Part shown: in pieces, positions 8,861 through 17,874 of the stretch
How the letters are laid out: the number at the start of each line of letters is the position of its first letter
Numbering within the stretch: position 1 is the first letter of the stretch
Assembly (NCBI GenBank): GCA_022729735.1
Contig: DZAY01000004.1
Location: forward strand, 59,866-123,865
DNA length: 64,000 bases
Source of the DNA: Helicobacter cetorum
GTDB lineage: Bacteria > Campylobacterota > Campylobacteria > Campylobacterales > DZAY01
Direction: 5' to 3'
Program-made: the position numbers and the translations under genes
Notes under the pieces: generated by a model
Databases searched by the model: none
What the model was told of the DNA's origin: nothing
Seen by the model: only the letters and a program-made list of their open reading frames with translations

Positions 8861-9629
8861 TAATTCGAAATATAAAGAGTATTGGGAAAAAATGGCTCAA
8901 AAACAAAAAGAGGAAAATAAATCATTTACTCATAGTGATAAATATATTCCTATATTGGAGAGAGATGAAATACTCCTAAACTTAACTGAAAATGACAGAG
9001 TATTAGAAATTGGTTGTGGTGCTTGTGATAACTCGATTTACTATATGCCAAAAGTAAAAGAGTATCTTGGTATTGAATTAATTAAAACATTTGTTGAGAT
9101 GTCAAGTGAAAAAATAAACAAGCACTTTTTTAAAAATTCTAAAATTATTAATTATGATGGTTTAAAATATGTGCAAGATAATAAATTAGATTATGATAAG
9201 TTAATTACTCAAAGATTTATTATAAATCTTGCAACTTCTGATTTGCAAATAGAGTTTTTTAAGGCAATTTATGAAAATACAATTAATAGAAATGCCAAGC
9301 TTATTATATGTGAAGGTTTTGGAGAAGAACTTAAAAATTTAAATTTATTAAGAAGACAAATAGGATTAAGTAATATTCCTGTTGCAGAATATAATAACTT
9401 TTTAAATCTTGATATTTTAGAAAAAATTCAGAGTATAGGTTTTAATATAGAAAAAACAAAAGGTTTTGATACATATATTTATTCAACAAGACTATTTAAT
9501 AATGAGAAATTAATGTCAAATTTTGATTTAATGCAAGAACTTTCTTATAACTTAGAGAAAAGTAATTTATCACAAATTAGTCCAAGTGTTTCATATGTAA
9601 AAATTTATGTTTTATCATTTAAATCATAA
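8853..9629 (+). CDS. Class I SAM-dependent methyltransferase
   Basis: A 258-residue protein with SAM-binding motif I VLEIGCGACDNSIYYM at about residues 50-65 and an acidic residue ending the second strand (YLGIELIKTF). No membrane segment is seen. Overlap with the aminotransferase gene and position in a sugar operon suggest methylation of a sugar or glycan terminus. It is the last intact gene before the disrupted stretch at 9.6-10.3 kb. The acceptor cannot be told from sequence. Confidence 0.75.
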   Translation: MDNNSKYKEYWEKMAQKQKEENKSFTHSDKYIPILERDEILLNLTENDRVLEIGCGACDNSIYYMPKVKEYLGIELIKTFVEMSSEKINKHFFKNSKIINYDGLKYVQDNKLDYDKLITQRFIINLATSDLQIEFFKAIYENTINRNAKLIICEGFGEELKNLNLLRRQIGLSNIPVAEYNNFLNLDILEKIQSIGFNIEKTKGFDTYIYSTRLFNNEKLMSNFDLMQELSYNLEKSNLSQISPSVSYVKIYVLSFKS

Positions 9630-9778
9630 GTTGGTATTAATAAAATATTCTAAAATATGATGAATCTGAGAGTTAGCGTAAAAGAAGTTTGTGCTTTACC
9701 ATAAAGATATGTGACTAATTTAACATCTTTCTTAAGCTCTAGTTTTAATAATATTGTAATTTTGAAAAGGATTATTAA
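9630..9778. other. Non-coding gap with no recognisable gene
   Basis: About 150 AT-rich bases after the methyltransferase. One frame is open apart from a single stop (a TAA after codons reading MNLRVSVKEVCALP), but nothing in it is recognised. No convincing terminator or promoter was found. It may be further decayed sequence linked to the remnant that follows. Confidence 0.5.
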
Positions 9779-10045
9779 TTGAATTTACAACTAATTAAAA
9801 AAGATTATTTTTGGGATTATAATTTTTCTGATAATGAGATAAAAAAATGGCTTTGAGTAATAATTTTAGGGAACAAGTATTTCTATTTGAAAAAATTTTT
9901 GAAAAAGATAAACTAAAAGAGTTAATAGAAAAATATAAAGTGCCTGAACTTAATTATAAGTTTGCTTTTAAAATAAAAAATATTGCAGAAGTTTATTTTT
10001 TTTAATAAGCTTTTATTGCTAGATGAATTAAAAATGGATAATTAA
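9779..10045 (+). pseudogene. Frameshifted small gene, possible antitoxin-like partner of an AbiEii-type protein
   Basis: A TTG at 9779 with AGGA eight bases upstream opens a frame (LIKKDYFWDYNFSDNEIKK) that stops at 9854-9856, just after a run of seven A bases (9841-9847). The coding then continues in another frame (ALSNNFREQVFLFEKIF... to EVYFF) until a run of eight T bases (9996-10003). After that it resumes in the original frame as NKLLLLDELKMDN and stops at 10043-10045. One extra A and one fewer T would restore a single protein of about 88 residues. The FWDYNFSDNEI start and YFFNKLLLLDELK end recall small proteins encoded just before AbiEii-like nucleotidyltransferases. It could be a pseudogene, a phase-variable gene or two sequencing errors. 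Confidence 0.55.
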
Positions 10046-10048
10046 ATA

Positions 10049-10261
10049 ATGGATTATAAAAAACTCTATGAACATCAAGATAAAGTTATGAAATTTGTAT
10101 TTAAGACAGAAAAGAATATTAATTTAATTGATGATTCTTTTTTAAATAATTTTGAGTTTTTAATAGGAATTAAAAATAGTTTTAATGTTAAGTTTGATAG
10201 GTTTATATTTGAAAATATTGAAGATATTTGCAATTATATAACAAGTAAAATCTATGTATAA
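10049..10261 (+). CDS. Probable truncated AbiEii/AbiGii-like nucleotidyltransferase fragment
   Basis: Seventy residues beginning MDYKKLYEHQDKVMKFVF, which resembles the start of AbiEii/AbiGii family toxins as I know them (usually around 200 residues). The expected nucleotidyltransferase core (a TGGTxL motif and a DDLD motif) is absent: after FKTEKN the sequence goes to an unrelated tail ending NYITSKIYV. An internal deletion joining the first codons to a late segment would explain this. It starts three bases after the frameshifted gene and overlaps the following glycosyltransferase by eight bases. It is probably not functional as a toxin. Confidence 0.45.
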   Translation: MDYKKLYEHQDKVMKFVFKTEKNINLIDDSFLNNFEFLIGIKNSFNVKFDRFIFENIEDICNYITSKIYV

Positions 10262-11615
10262 ATTGTTGTATAAATTAACACATAGTTTCTCAAATAAATT
10301 AAGTTATTTAGTTCGTTATCTTATATATCGCAAAGCTGTAAAAGAACCTGCTAATTTAGAACTGCTTTTAATATCTGAAGAGAATTATAATAAGGCTATT
10401 AGAAGTAGTTTTAACTATAATACGCAAAATACTAAAATAAAACTTGAAAAAAATATTAAGATTGGTTTTATAGATTCATTTGCTAGTAATGTTGCACTTA
10501 GTCCTGACTTAATGATAGCAAAACCTAAAAATATAGATTTATACATATACGAGTATGTTATAAATAATAGGTCATCAAAAAAAATAGTTGAGAATATATC
10601 TAATTATAAAGAGTTTAGAGTAGATATATTTGAGTCAAAATATGATAGAGTTTTTAGAGATAAAGTTGATTATCAAGCAATTGCAAAAGCAGTTAATAGT
10701 GATAATTTAGATGCAGTATTTATTGGAATGCATGTTGCAGTTGGCTTAACTACAAATAAGTTAATAGATTTATTGAAAACACCAAATATTATTCCTATTA
10801 GTTATGGAAATACATTTATGGTAAATGATAAATGTAGAGTCCAATCAAAACTACAAGTTCCTTTATGTTATGACATAATAGATAAAAAACTTGTATCTAA
10901 AAATAATCAAAATATATTTAATAACTATTACTTTTTTGATGATTTTTTTTATTATGATATGAAAGATATTGAAATGTCTTCAGTAAAATTTAAAGATAGA
11001 AAAAAAAATATATTTATTCATGGACGACTTAGTAAAATTGCTACAAATAATTATTTAAATTCAATATCAAAAATTTTAAAATCAACAAAAAATAGTAAAT
11101 TTATTTTTATGGGTTTTAATGATTTAAATTCATTGGAATTTATTATTAAATATTTTAAAAATAATAATTTAGAGAATCAAATAGAGTATTTGGGGGCTTA
11201 TAATGCCACAAAAAATGAATATGGAATAATTGATGATATTAGTTGGAGTATATGTAAAGATTATATGCAAAACTCTTTAATTTTTACCAATCCTTTTCCA
11301 CATTTTGCAGGAACTTCAAGATTAGAAGCTATGAAATCCAAAATGGCTGTTATAGATATTAATTATGAATATTTTAATTGCCAAAAAAGTGATTTTATGA
11401 CATATTATAACTTGCCAAAACTATTAAAGAAGAATGGTTCTGCTAAAAATATAGATGAATATATAGAGCTTGTAATACGATTATTAAATGGTGATGAAGA
11501 GTTATATGAAAATATTGTAAAAGAACAAGATAAGATATTAGATATTTTTACAAATAAAGACTATTTTTGGAAAAAAGCTATTGAAATAGTTGAGTTCTCA
11601 AATCAAATTTATTAA
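10254..11615 (+). CDS. Putative GT-B glycosyltransferase
   Basis: A 453-residue protein without membrane spans beyond a basic, aromatic N-terminus that may touch the membrane. The C-terminal half has a strand-helix pattern of the GT-B fold: NIFIHGRLSKIA..., KFIFMGFND, QIEYLGAYNAT and the donor-site region GTSRLEAMKSKMAVID, where E and the following G/K region contact the nucleotide in related GT4/GT41-type enzymes. It is the last gene of cluster A, so it may add a cluster A sugar to a glycan or protein. Its final 38 bases overlap the end of cca on the other strand. Donor and acceptor are unknown. Confidence 0.55.
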   Translation: MYKLLYKLTHSFSNKLSYLVRYLIYRKAVKEPANLELLLISEENYNKAIRSSFNYNTQNTKIKLEKNIKIGFIDSFASNVALSPDLMIAKPKNIDLYIYEYVINNRSSKKIVENISNYKEFRVDIFESKYDRVFRDKVDYQAIAKAVNSDNLDAVFIGMHVAVGLTTNKLIDLLKTPNIIPISYGNTFMVNDKCRVQSKLQVPLCYDIIDKKLVSKNNQNIFNNYYFFDDFFYYDMKDIEMSSVKFKDRKKNIFIHGRLSKIATNNYLNSISKILKSTKNSKFIFMGFNDLNSLEFIIKYFKNNNLENQIEYLGAYNATKNEYGIIDDISWSICKDYMQNSLIFTNPFPHFAGTSRLEAMKSKMAVIDINYEYFNCQKSDFMTYYNLPKLLKKNGSAKNIDEYIELVIRLLNGDEELYENIVKEQDKILDIFTNKDYFWKKAIEIVEFSNQIY

Positions 11616-12786
11616 TAATAGATATAGTAATATTGTGTATATGTTCTTTGATTTGATTTCCACTTAATTTTATATTTTGTGTAGAAATCCAATCTTTAGG
11701 GCTATAACTATATATTTCATCGAAAATATTTAATATAATAGCACTATTTAATAGCTCTTTTTTCATAGTTGAAATTCGTCCTAAATTATCTGCATTATAA
11801 AATTTAATTAAATTTATTAAAAGTTCTCTATCTTTTTTTAAACTTTTAAAAAATTTAGCTATTTTTGTAATTCTCATATCTTTTAATTGTCCAACTTTAA
11901 TGTGATTTTGTATTAAAAATAGCATTTTAGATTGTAATTTTTTAGGTATTTGAATATCAATAAGAGGCAAAACTATCTCTATTAATTCATGATTTATACT
12001 ATTTCCAAATTTTCTATAACTATAAGGTTTTGCAATATCATGATAGAGTGCTGTTAATTTTAGTAAAATATTTTCATCTTTTAACTCTTTTAAAACCATC
12101 ATAGTATGCTCAAAAACTGTGCATTCTAAATGGTAAATTGTACCTTCTTTCAGTGTTGTGAGATTGTAAATTGATGGAAAAACTATATCTAATACACCAA
12201 GTTCAAAGAGTGTTTCAAAAAATATGTAGCTATTTTTTAAACACATAACTTTTTCAATCTCTATCCAAACTCTATCTTTTTGAAGATATTTTAACTCATT
12301 TTTCATATTATATATTAATATTTTTGTTGATGGATGAATTTTCCACTCATATCCAAATTTTGCTCTAAATCTTGCAACTCTCAAAACTCTTAAAGGGTCT
12401 TCTATGAAGCTTTCTGAAGTATGTTTTAAAACTCTATTTTTTAAATCTTTAATTCCATTAAAAGGGTCTATATAGCAATTTTGTTCTTCATCATAAGCAA
12501 TGCTATTTATTGTTAAATCTCTTCTTTTTAAATCATCTTCCAAAGTTACATTAATTGTATCAACACTAAATCCACAATAACCAACACCAATTTTTTTTTC
12601 AACTCTTGCAAGTGCTAATTGTGAGCCATCTTTTTGTAAAAATACTGGAAAATCTTTGCCAACTTGTTCTAAATGTGAAAATTCTGATACACTATATCCA
12701 ACAGCCACATAATCTCTATCGCAAACTTTTTCTCCAAGTAGCTTATCTCTAATGGCACCACCGACTAAATATATTTTTTTATTCAT
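11578..12786 (-). CDS. cca: CCA tRNA nucleotidyltransferase with HD domain
   Basis: A 402-residue class II nucleotidyltransferase. Its N-terminus has YLVGGAIRDKLLG and the catalytic DRD (VCDRDYVAVG), followed by RRDLTINSIAYD, the neck motif EDPLRVLRVARFRAKFG and an HD phosphohydrolase motif (LTALYHDIAKP near residue 245). This architecture adds or repairs the 3' CCA end of tRNAs. The HD domain may give phosphatase or phosphodiesterase activity, as in the E. coli enzyme. It converges with the cluster A glycosyltransferase with a 38-base overlap, so the two mRNAs would be antisense at their ends. Confidence 0.9.
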   Translation of the reverse strand: MNKKIYLVGGAIRDKLLGEKVCDRDYVAVGYSVSEFSHLEQVGKDFPVFLQKDGSQLALARVEKKIGVGYCGFSVDTINVTLEDDLKRRDLTINSIAYDEEQNCYIDPFNGIKDLKNRVLKHTSESFIEDPLRVLRVARFRAKFGYEWKIHPSTKILIYNMKNELKYLQKDRVWIEIEKVMCLKNSYIFFETLFELGVLDIVFPSIYNLTTLKEGTIYHLECTVFEHTMMVLKELKDENILLKLTALYHDIAKPYSYRKFGNSINHELIEIVLPLIDIQIPKKLQSKMLFLIQNHIKVGQLKDMRITKIAKFFKSLKKDRELLINLIKFYNADNLGRISTMKKELLNSAIILNIFDEIYSYSPKDWISTQNIKLSGNQIKEHIHNITISIINKFDLRTQLFQ

Positions 12787-12799
12787 TGATTTAAAATTT

Positions 12800-12836
12800 A
12801 AAAAGGAGAGAAAAATTAATTTTCAACTCTCTTTTT
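12800..12836 (-). terminator. Rho-independent terminator after the sqr operon
   Basis: On the minus strand, AAAAAGAGAG pairs with CTCTCCTTTTT across a loop of about 16 bases, with one bulged base, and the stem ends in five U. The stop codon of the small membrane protein lies in the loop. This would separate sqr transcription from cca. Confidence 0.6.
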
Positions 12837-13028
12837 ATTAATGAAGATAATAATTAATTTAAGAACAACAAAAGTAATAATAGCTAAAGCCACAGCTATT
12901 AAGTGCATAAAATGAAACATTACAGATGGATTTGAAATAGCAAGAGCGAGTCTATCAAAAAACTCTGCTCTGTGCATTCCAATACCTAAAAATAGAACCA
13001 CTCCTATAAAGAGTAGAATATTTTTCAT
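12816..13028 (-). CDS. Small membrane protein next to sulfide:quinone oxidoreductase
   Basis: Seventy residues with two predicted transmembrane helices, about residues 3-18 (ILLFIGVVLFLGIGM) and 38-63 (FHFMHLIAVALAIITFVVLKLIIIFI), and a basic C-terminal tail. It starts three bases after sqr and shares its operon and terminator. Small membrane partners are plausible anchors or assembly aids for a membrane-peripheral SQR. No family is recognised and the link is from position only. Confidence 0.55.
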   Translation of the reverse strand: MKNILLFIGVVLFLGIGMHRAEFFDRLALAISNPSVMFHFMHLIAVALAIITFVVLKLIIIFINKKRVEN

Positions 13029-13031
13029 AAA

Positions 13032-14453
13032 TTATGCTCTTCCTCTTAACATTCCATAGAAATACATAGGTTTTAGCATATAAACTTTCATAAACCACCA
13101 AATCCATCTCTCTTGAGTTGGGTCAAGTGGGAATGATGGAGCAAGTTTATTCTCATATTTGAACTCTGCCATCATTACAGTGCCATAACCTGTGATTAAT
13201 GGACAAACTGTATATCCATCAAATTGTGCTTTCAACTCTTTTTGCTCTAAGAAACTAACAATATTTGCTGTTACAACTGGTGCTTGTTTTCTTACAGTTC
13301 CACCTGTTTTACCTAATGGAACAGCTGCTGCATCTCCCAATCCAAATACATTTTTATATTTTTGATGTTGAAGTGTTTTCGCATCTACCAAAGCTCCACC
13401 AAAGTCAATTTTTCCAGCTAATTCAGAATCTTTAAACTCTTTTGGTGTTCTCATTTTTGGCACAACATGTAAAAAGTCAAATGGTTTTTCAATTTTTTCT
13501 GTTTTTTTAACTTTTACTTTTTCATTTAATACTGGGTCAATTTCTTCTACTTCATAGCTTTTATCAAAAGTCGCTATTTTCTTAGTAGCATCAACTGCAA
13601 CTAATTTATGATTATAGTTAAAGCCCATTTTTCTTGCTTCATATTGTTTAACTATTGCTTCATGATACTCTGGCACACCAAACATTTTTCCACCAGCTGT
13701 GTAGAACGTCAGATTTGCTTTGTCTCTTGTGCCAACTTTTTTCATATGTCCATCAGTTAAATATTGGATTTTTTTAGGAGCTCCACCACACTTAATTGGT
13801 GTTGTTCCATCACTAAATATAGCTTCTCCACCTTTTTTTGCAAAATCTTGCAATTTTTGCCAAGTTGCAACTGCACCATCTCTAAAATAAATTGATGCTA
13901 TTCCATTTCCAGCAGTTGTTACAAGCTCTTTGCTCATTCCAGCATAACCTTCATAATCTAATACAATTCCTGGACATACAACTAAAACATCATAACCGAT
14001 TTTTTCACCAGTTTCTGTAACCACAAGATTATTGTCTGGTTGATACTCTGTAACTTTTGTTTTTAGCCATTTTACACCACTTGGAATATAATCAGCTGTT
14101 TTTACTTCTACATCTGAAGGTTGCCAAACACCAGCAGCGATTAGAGTATAACCTGGTTGATAATGGTGCATTTCATTTGGTTCAATAATTGTAATATCTG
14201 GAGAGCTTAAAGCCTTTGTTAATTGAGCAGCCATTGTAATTCCAGCCGCACCACCACCAACTATAACAATTTTACCTTTTGCACTTGATGCCTTAGCTTC
14301 ACTAACTGCACTTGCAGTTGTTGGATTTAAAACCATTAAAGCAGACAGTGCTGCACCTAACTTAATTGCATCCCTTCTTGATAGATTGTTGTTTTCAACT
14401 CTCTCTTTTATCTCATCAGCAATTTGAGCTAACTCTTGTGTTCTGTTATCCAT
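13032..14453 (-). CDS. sqr: Sulfide:quinone oxidoreductase (mitochondrial-like type) with Tat signal
   Basis: A 473-residue FAD protein that would oxidise sulfide and reduce quinone. The N-terminus has a twin-arginine signal (LSRRDAIKLGAALSALMVL), so the mature enzyme faces the periplasm. The FAD motif IVIVGGGAAGITMA follows. Cysteines at 160 (VVCPG), 222 (IKCGGAPKK) and 417 (VCPLITGYG) match the redox-cysteine contexts of SQR; the IKCGGAPKK and CPLITGYG wording is nearest to the type that includes mitochondrial SQOR. A C-terminal amphipathic aromatic segment (WIWWFMKVYMLKPMYFYG) would dip into the membrane. A GAAGGAAG ribosome site precedes the ATG. It points to sulfide-based energy metabolism. 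Confidence 0.88.
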   Translation of the reverse strand: MDNRTQELAQIADEIKERVENNNLSRRDAIKLGAALSALMVLNPTTASAVSEAKASSAKGKIVIVGGGAAGITMAAQLTKALSSPDITIIEPNEMHHYQPGYTLIAAGVWQPSDVEVKTADYIPSGVKWLKTKVTEYQPDNNLVVTETGEKIGYDVLVVCPGIVLDYEGYAGMSKELVTTAGNGIASIYFRDGAVATWQKLQDFAKKGGEAIFSDGTTPIKCGGAPKKIQYLTDGHMKKVGTRDKANLTFYTAGGKMFGVPEYHEAIVKQYEARKMGFNYNHKLVAVDATKKIATFDKSYEVEEIDPVLNEKVKVKKTEKIEKPFDFLHVVPKMRTPKEFKDSELAGKIDFGGALVDAKTLQHQKYKNVFGLGDAAAVPLGKTGGTVRKQAPVVTANIVSFLEQKELKAQFDGYTVCPLITGYGTVMMAEFKYENKLAPSFPLDPTQERWIWWFMKVYMLKPMYFYGMLRGRA

Positions 14454-14535
14454 CTAACTTCCTTCAAATTTTAGTGTTGAAAACGATAATATCATATCTA
14501 TTTTTATAATATGCTTTATTAATATATTTTTCTGA

Positions 14536-16107
14536 TTAAAAAAGCTCGTTTATTATTAAAATAGGCGATATAAACCCATTATAGATGTTTTTTGAGACTG
14601 AAAATGAAAAATCTATAATATCACCTTCGCTAATATTTGATTGAGTATTAAACATAATAGCTTGTTGAAATTTATTAGCTCCATTTTTTAATACTAACTT
14701 TAAATGTCGCTCATTTTCACCAACCTTTTTTGCTGTTATAACTTTAATACTATTAGCTAAAAATATAGGTTTTGGATTTGCTTCTCCAAATGGTTCAAAA
14801 TTATCAAGTATATCTAATAGCTCCAAATCAACTTCATTTAAATCTATTTCACCAATAGTTGTAGATTTGGATTGAAATAGCTCTTTGTTGTAACTTTTTG
14901 TAATATCTTTTAATGCTGATTTAAAATGTTCCAATTTATCTTTATGAATAGATAATCCAGCAGCCTTAGCATGTCCCCCAAAACCAATTAGTTTATCACT
15001 TTGAGATTTAATTAACTCAAATATATTAATTTCACCATAACTTCTTGCACTTCCTTTTGCAATAGTTTCTGTAATAGAAAATATAATAGCAGGTTTTTTA
15101 AACTCTTCAGAAATTCGTGATGCACAAATTCCTATAACACCTTCATGCCACTCATCTCCAAAACTAACTATTATATTTGAATTTAAATCCACATCATCTC
15201 TTATTTTTTGGGTAAGTTCTGCTTCTACCTCTTTTCTTTTGTTATTAAATCCATCTAAAATATTAAAATAATACTCTGCTTCATCAAAACTCTTAGATTT
15301 TAGAAATTTCAAAGCATATATAGCATCTTCCATTCTTCCAGCGGAATTAAGTCGTGGAGAAATTAAAAATCCAATATCATCAGAGCTAAATTTATCTTTT
15401 TTTAGTTTTTCGCGAATAACTTGAACAAAAGCTCTATCAGAAATTTCTAATCGCTTCAATCCTGCTCTAACAACCGTTCTATTAATTTTATCAAGCGGCA
15501 TAACATCAGCAATAATTGCAATAGCTAATATTTCAAAAAATTCGCTTAAGTTTATATTTAACTCAAACTCTGCTTTTAGTGAAGCTACAAAATACCAAGC
15601 AATATGAGCCCCACAAATTTCAGAAAGTGGAAAAGGGCAATCATCTTGCTTTGGATTTATAATTGAGTAAGCATTTGGAAGTGGATAAATTGGTGTATGA
15701 TGGTCAGTTATTATTAAATCTATTCCTCTATTTTTGCACTCATCACTCGCTTTTATGGCACTAATTCCATTATCTACTGTAATAATTAAATTCACATCTA
15801 AGCGTTTTACAATATTTGGAGATACTCCATAACCATCTTTAAATCGATTAGGAATAACTATTTCAACTGGATAGTTTATAATTTCAAAAAACTCACTTAA
15901 TATTGTAGTAGCCACTACTCCATCTACATCATAATCCCCAACAATTGCAATTTTTTCTCTATTTAATACAGCCCTTTTAACTCGCTCACTACTCTTTTTT
16001 ATATCTTTAAAAAGCGATGGATGTGGAGTTTTGCTAACTGTATTATAATCTTGAGATATACGATTTTTTAAAATATTAATCAGACTCTCTTTGCATAATT
16101 TACCCAT
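14536..16107 (-). CDS. recJ: Single-stranded-DNA-specific exonuclease RecJ
   Basis: A 523-residue DHH-family 5'-3' single-strand exonuclease used in recombination and mismatch repair. The motifs [11 protein letters not shown] (I), VDNGISA (II), [12 protein letters not shown] (III, DHH), [21 protein letters not shown] and the DHHA1 motif [13 protein letters not shown] are intact. It overlaps the end of pyrG by eight bases and so is translationally coupled to it, a common Campylobacterota arrangement. It is somewhat shorter than E. coli RecJ (577 residues), as usual in this phylum. Confidence 0.95.
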   Translation of the reverse strand: MGKLCKESLINILKNRISQDYNTVSKTPHPSLFKDIKKSSERVKRAVLNREKIAIVGDYDVDGVVATTILSEFFEIINYPVEIVIPNRFKDGYGVSPNIVKRLDVNLIITVDNGISAIKASDECKNRGIDLIITDHHTPIYPLPNAYSIINPKQDDCPFPLSEICGAHIAWYFVASLKAEFELNINLSEFFEILAIAIIADVMPLDKINRTVVRAGLKRLEISDRAFVQVIREKLKKDKFSSDDIGFLISPRLNSAGRMEDAIYALKFLKSKSFDEAEYYFNILDGFNNKRKEVEAELTQKIRDDVDLNSNIIVSFGDEWHEGVIGICASRISEEFKKPAIIFSITETIAKGSARSYGEINIFELIKSQSDKLIGFGGHAKAAGLSIHKDKLEHFKSALKDITKSYNKELFQSKSTTIGEIDLNEVDLELLDILDNFEPFGEANPKPIFLANSIKVITAKKVGENERHLKLVLKNGANKFQQAIMFNTQSNISEGDIIDFSFSVSKNIYNGFISPILIINELF

Positions 16108-17740
16108 TCTTGCTAAATTTCAAACCCTGTTTTACAAACTCTAATATAATTCCATTTGGATTTTGCAATCTTGATGTAAATTCTGGATGAAATTGAACTG
16201 CGACAAACCAATTATGCTCTTTTAACTCTATTGCTTCACAAAGTCCATTTGATTCGCCACTAAATATAAGTCCTGCTTCTTCTAAATCTTCTTTGTAACT
16301 ATTATTAAACTCAAATCTATGTCTATGTCGCTCTTTTACTTTGTGAGAGTTATTATAAGCTTTTTGTAGAAGTGAGCCATCTTTGATATAACACTCATAC
16401 TCACCAAGTCTCATTGTAGCACCCATTGGGCTTTTGGAAGTTCTAATCTCTTTTTCTCCAAAGTTATTAATAAACTCATCAATCATAATTATCAGTGGAT
16501 TTTTTGTATCTTTATCAAATTCCGTAGATGTTGCATCGCTTAAATTTAATACATTTCTTGCATACTCAATAATTGCTAACTGCATTCCAAGACATATTCC
16601 AAGATATGGAATATTATTTACTCTTGCATACTCAATTGCTTTTATTTTTCCATTTACTCCTCGCTCACCAAATCCCCCCGGAACTAAAATCGCATCACAA
16701 TCTCCAATAACAGCTTCAACTCCTCTATCTTCAATCTCTTCACTATCACACCATCTAATAGTTACTCTACAATCCACATTAGCTCCAGCATGAATTAATG
16801 CTTCAATCAAAGATTTATATGACTCATTTGGATTGTAATATTTGCCAACAAAAGCAATTACAACCTCATCTTTTGGAGCTATAATTCGCTTAACCAACAT
16901 ATCCCACTCATCCATATTTGGATTTAAATCACCCAATTCAAGTTTTTTTGCAATTGGAACTAATATTTTATCTTTTAATAAATTTAGTGGCACTTGATAA
17001 ATTGATGGTGCATCTACTGCTTCAATCACACTATCAAGCTCAACATCACAACTTTGAGCAATCTTTTTCTTAATGTCTTTTGGAATATGTTTTTCACATC
17101 TTACAATAATCATTTGTGGAGTAATTCCAATTCTTCTAAGCTCTTGCACAGAGTGTTGTGTTGGTTTAGTTTTTAACTCTCCAGCTGCTGAAATATATGG
17201 AACTAAAGTTACATGAATATTAAAAACTCGATTAAGTCCTAAAGTCTGTTTTATCTCTCTAATAGCTTCCAAAAATGGTAGCCCTTCTATATCTCCAATC
17301 GTTCCACCAAGCTCAACTATTAATATATCTTTACCTTCACCTGCTAATGTAATTCTTCTAATAATTTCATCTGTAATGTGTGGAATAACTTGAATAGTTT
17401 TTCCAAGATATTCACCTCTTCGCTCTCGCTCAATTACCGATTGATAAACTTGTCCTGTTGTAAAATTATTTTTTTTAGAAAAAGATGTATCAAGAAATCG
17501 CTCATAATGTCCCACATCTAAATCAGTTTCACCACCATCTTCTGTTACAAAAACTTCACCATGTTCTAATGGACTCATAGTCCCAGGGTCAACATTTATA
17601 TATGGGTCAATTTTTAAAATTCCTACATTAAGTCCAGAGTGTTTTAGAAGTGTTGCAACTGAAGCTGCTGTAATTCCTTTGCCAAGTGAGCTTAAAACTC
17701 CTCCTGTTATAAATATATATTTTGTTTCTCTTGTAAGCAT
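16100..17740 (-). CDS. pyrG: CTP synthase
   Basis: A 546-residue enzyme making CTP from UTP, ATP and glutamine. The N-terminal synthase domain begins [22 protein letters not shown], with [11 protein letters not shown] further on. The C-terminal glutaminase domain has YLGICLGMQ, with the nucleophile cysteine, and the catalytic HPEF near the end. CTP is the activating nucleotide for the CMP- and CDP-sugars that cluster B appears to need. The start is supported by an AAGGA site. No irregularity seen. Confidence 0.97.
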   Translation of the reverse strand: MLTRETKYIFITGGVLSSLGKGITAASVATLLKHSGLNVGILKIDPYINVDPGTMSPLEHGEVFVTEDGGETDLDVGHYERFLDTSFSKKNNFTTGQVYQSVIERERRGEYLGKTIQVIPHITDEIIRRITLAGEGKDILIVELGGTIGDIEGLPFLEAIREIKQTLGLNRVFNIHVTLVPYISAAGELKTKPTQHSVQELRRIGITPQMIIVRCEKHIPKDIKKKIAQSCDVELDSVIEAVDAPSIYQVPLNLLKDKILVPIAKKLELGDLNPNMDEWDMLVKRIIAPKDEVVIAFVGKYYNPNESYKSLIEALIHAGANVDCRVTIRWCDSEEIEDRGVEAVIGDCDAILVPGGFGERGVNGKIKAIEYARVNNIPYLGICLGMQLAIIEYARNVLNLSDATSTEFDKDTKNPLIIMIDEFINNFGEKEIRTSKSPMGATMRLGEYECYIKDGSLLQKAYNNSHKVKERHRHRFEFNNSYKEDLEEAGLIFSGESNGLCEAIELKEHNWFVAVQFHPEFTSRLQNPNGIILEFVKQGLKFSKNG

Positions 17741-17836
17741 ATAAATCCTTCTTTTGATAAAACTTCTTATTTTAGATAAAGAATTGTAATAGAAATTTGT
17801 TTAAAACAAAATCTATAAATAGCCTTGCTTTTGTGC

Positions 17837-17842
17837 TATAAT
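17837..17842 (+). promoter_or_regulatory. Possible -10 box for the Cache-PAS-GGDEF-EAL gene
   Basis: TATAAT preceded by TTGTGC lies 33 bases upstream of the ATG, in the gap between this gene and divergent pyrG. No -35 box is evident. An AAGG ribosome site follows at suitable spacing. Confidence 0.5.
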
Positions 17843-17874
17843 CCAACAAAATTTTATTTAATTTAAGGTTTAAC

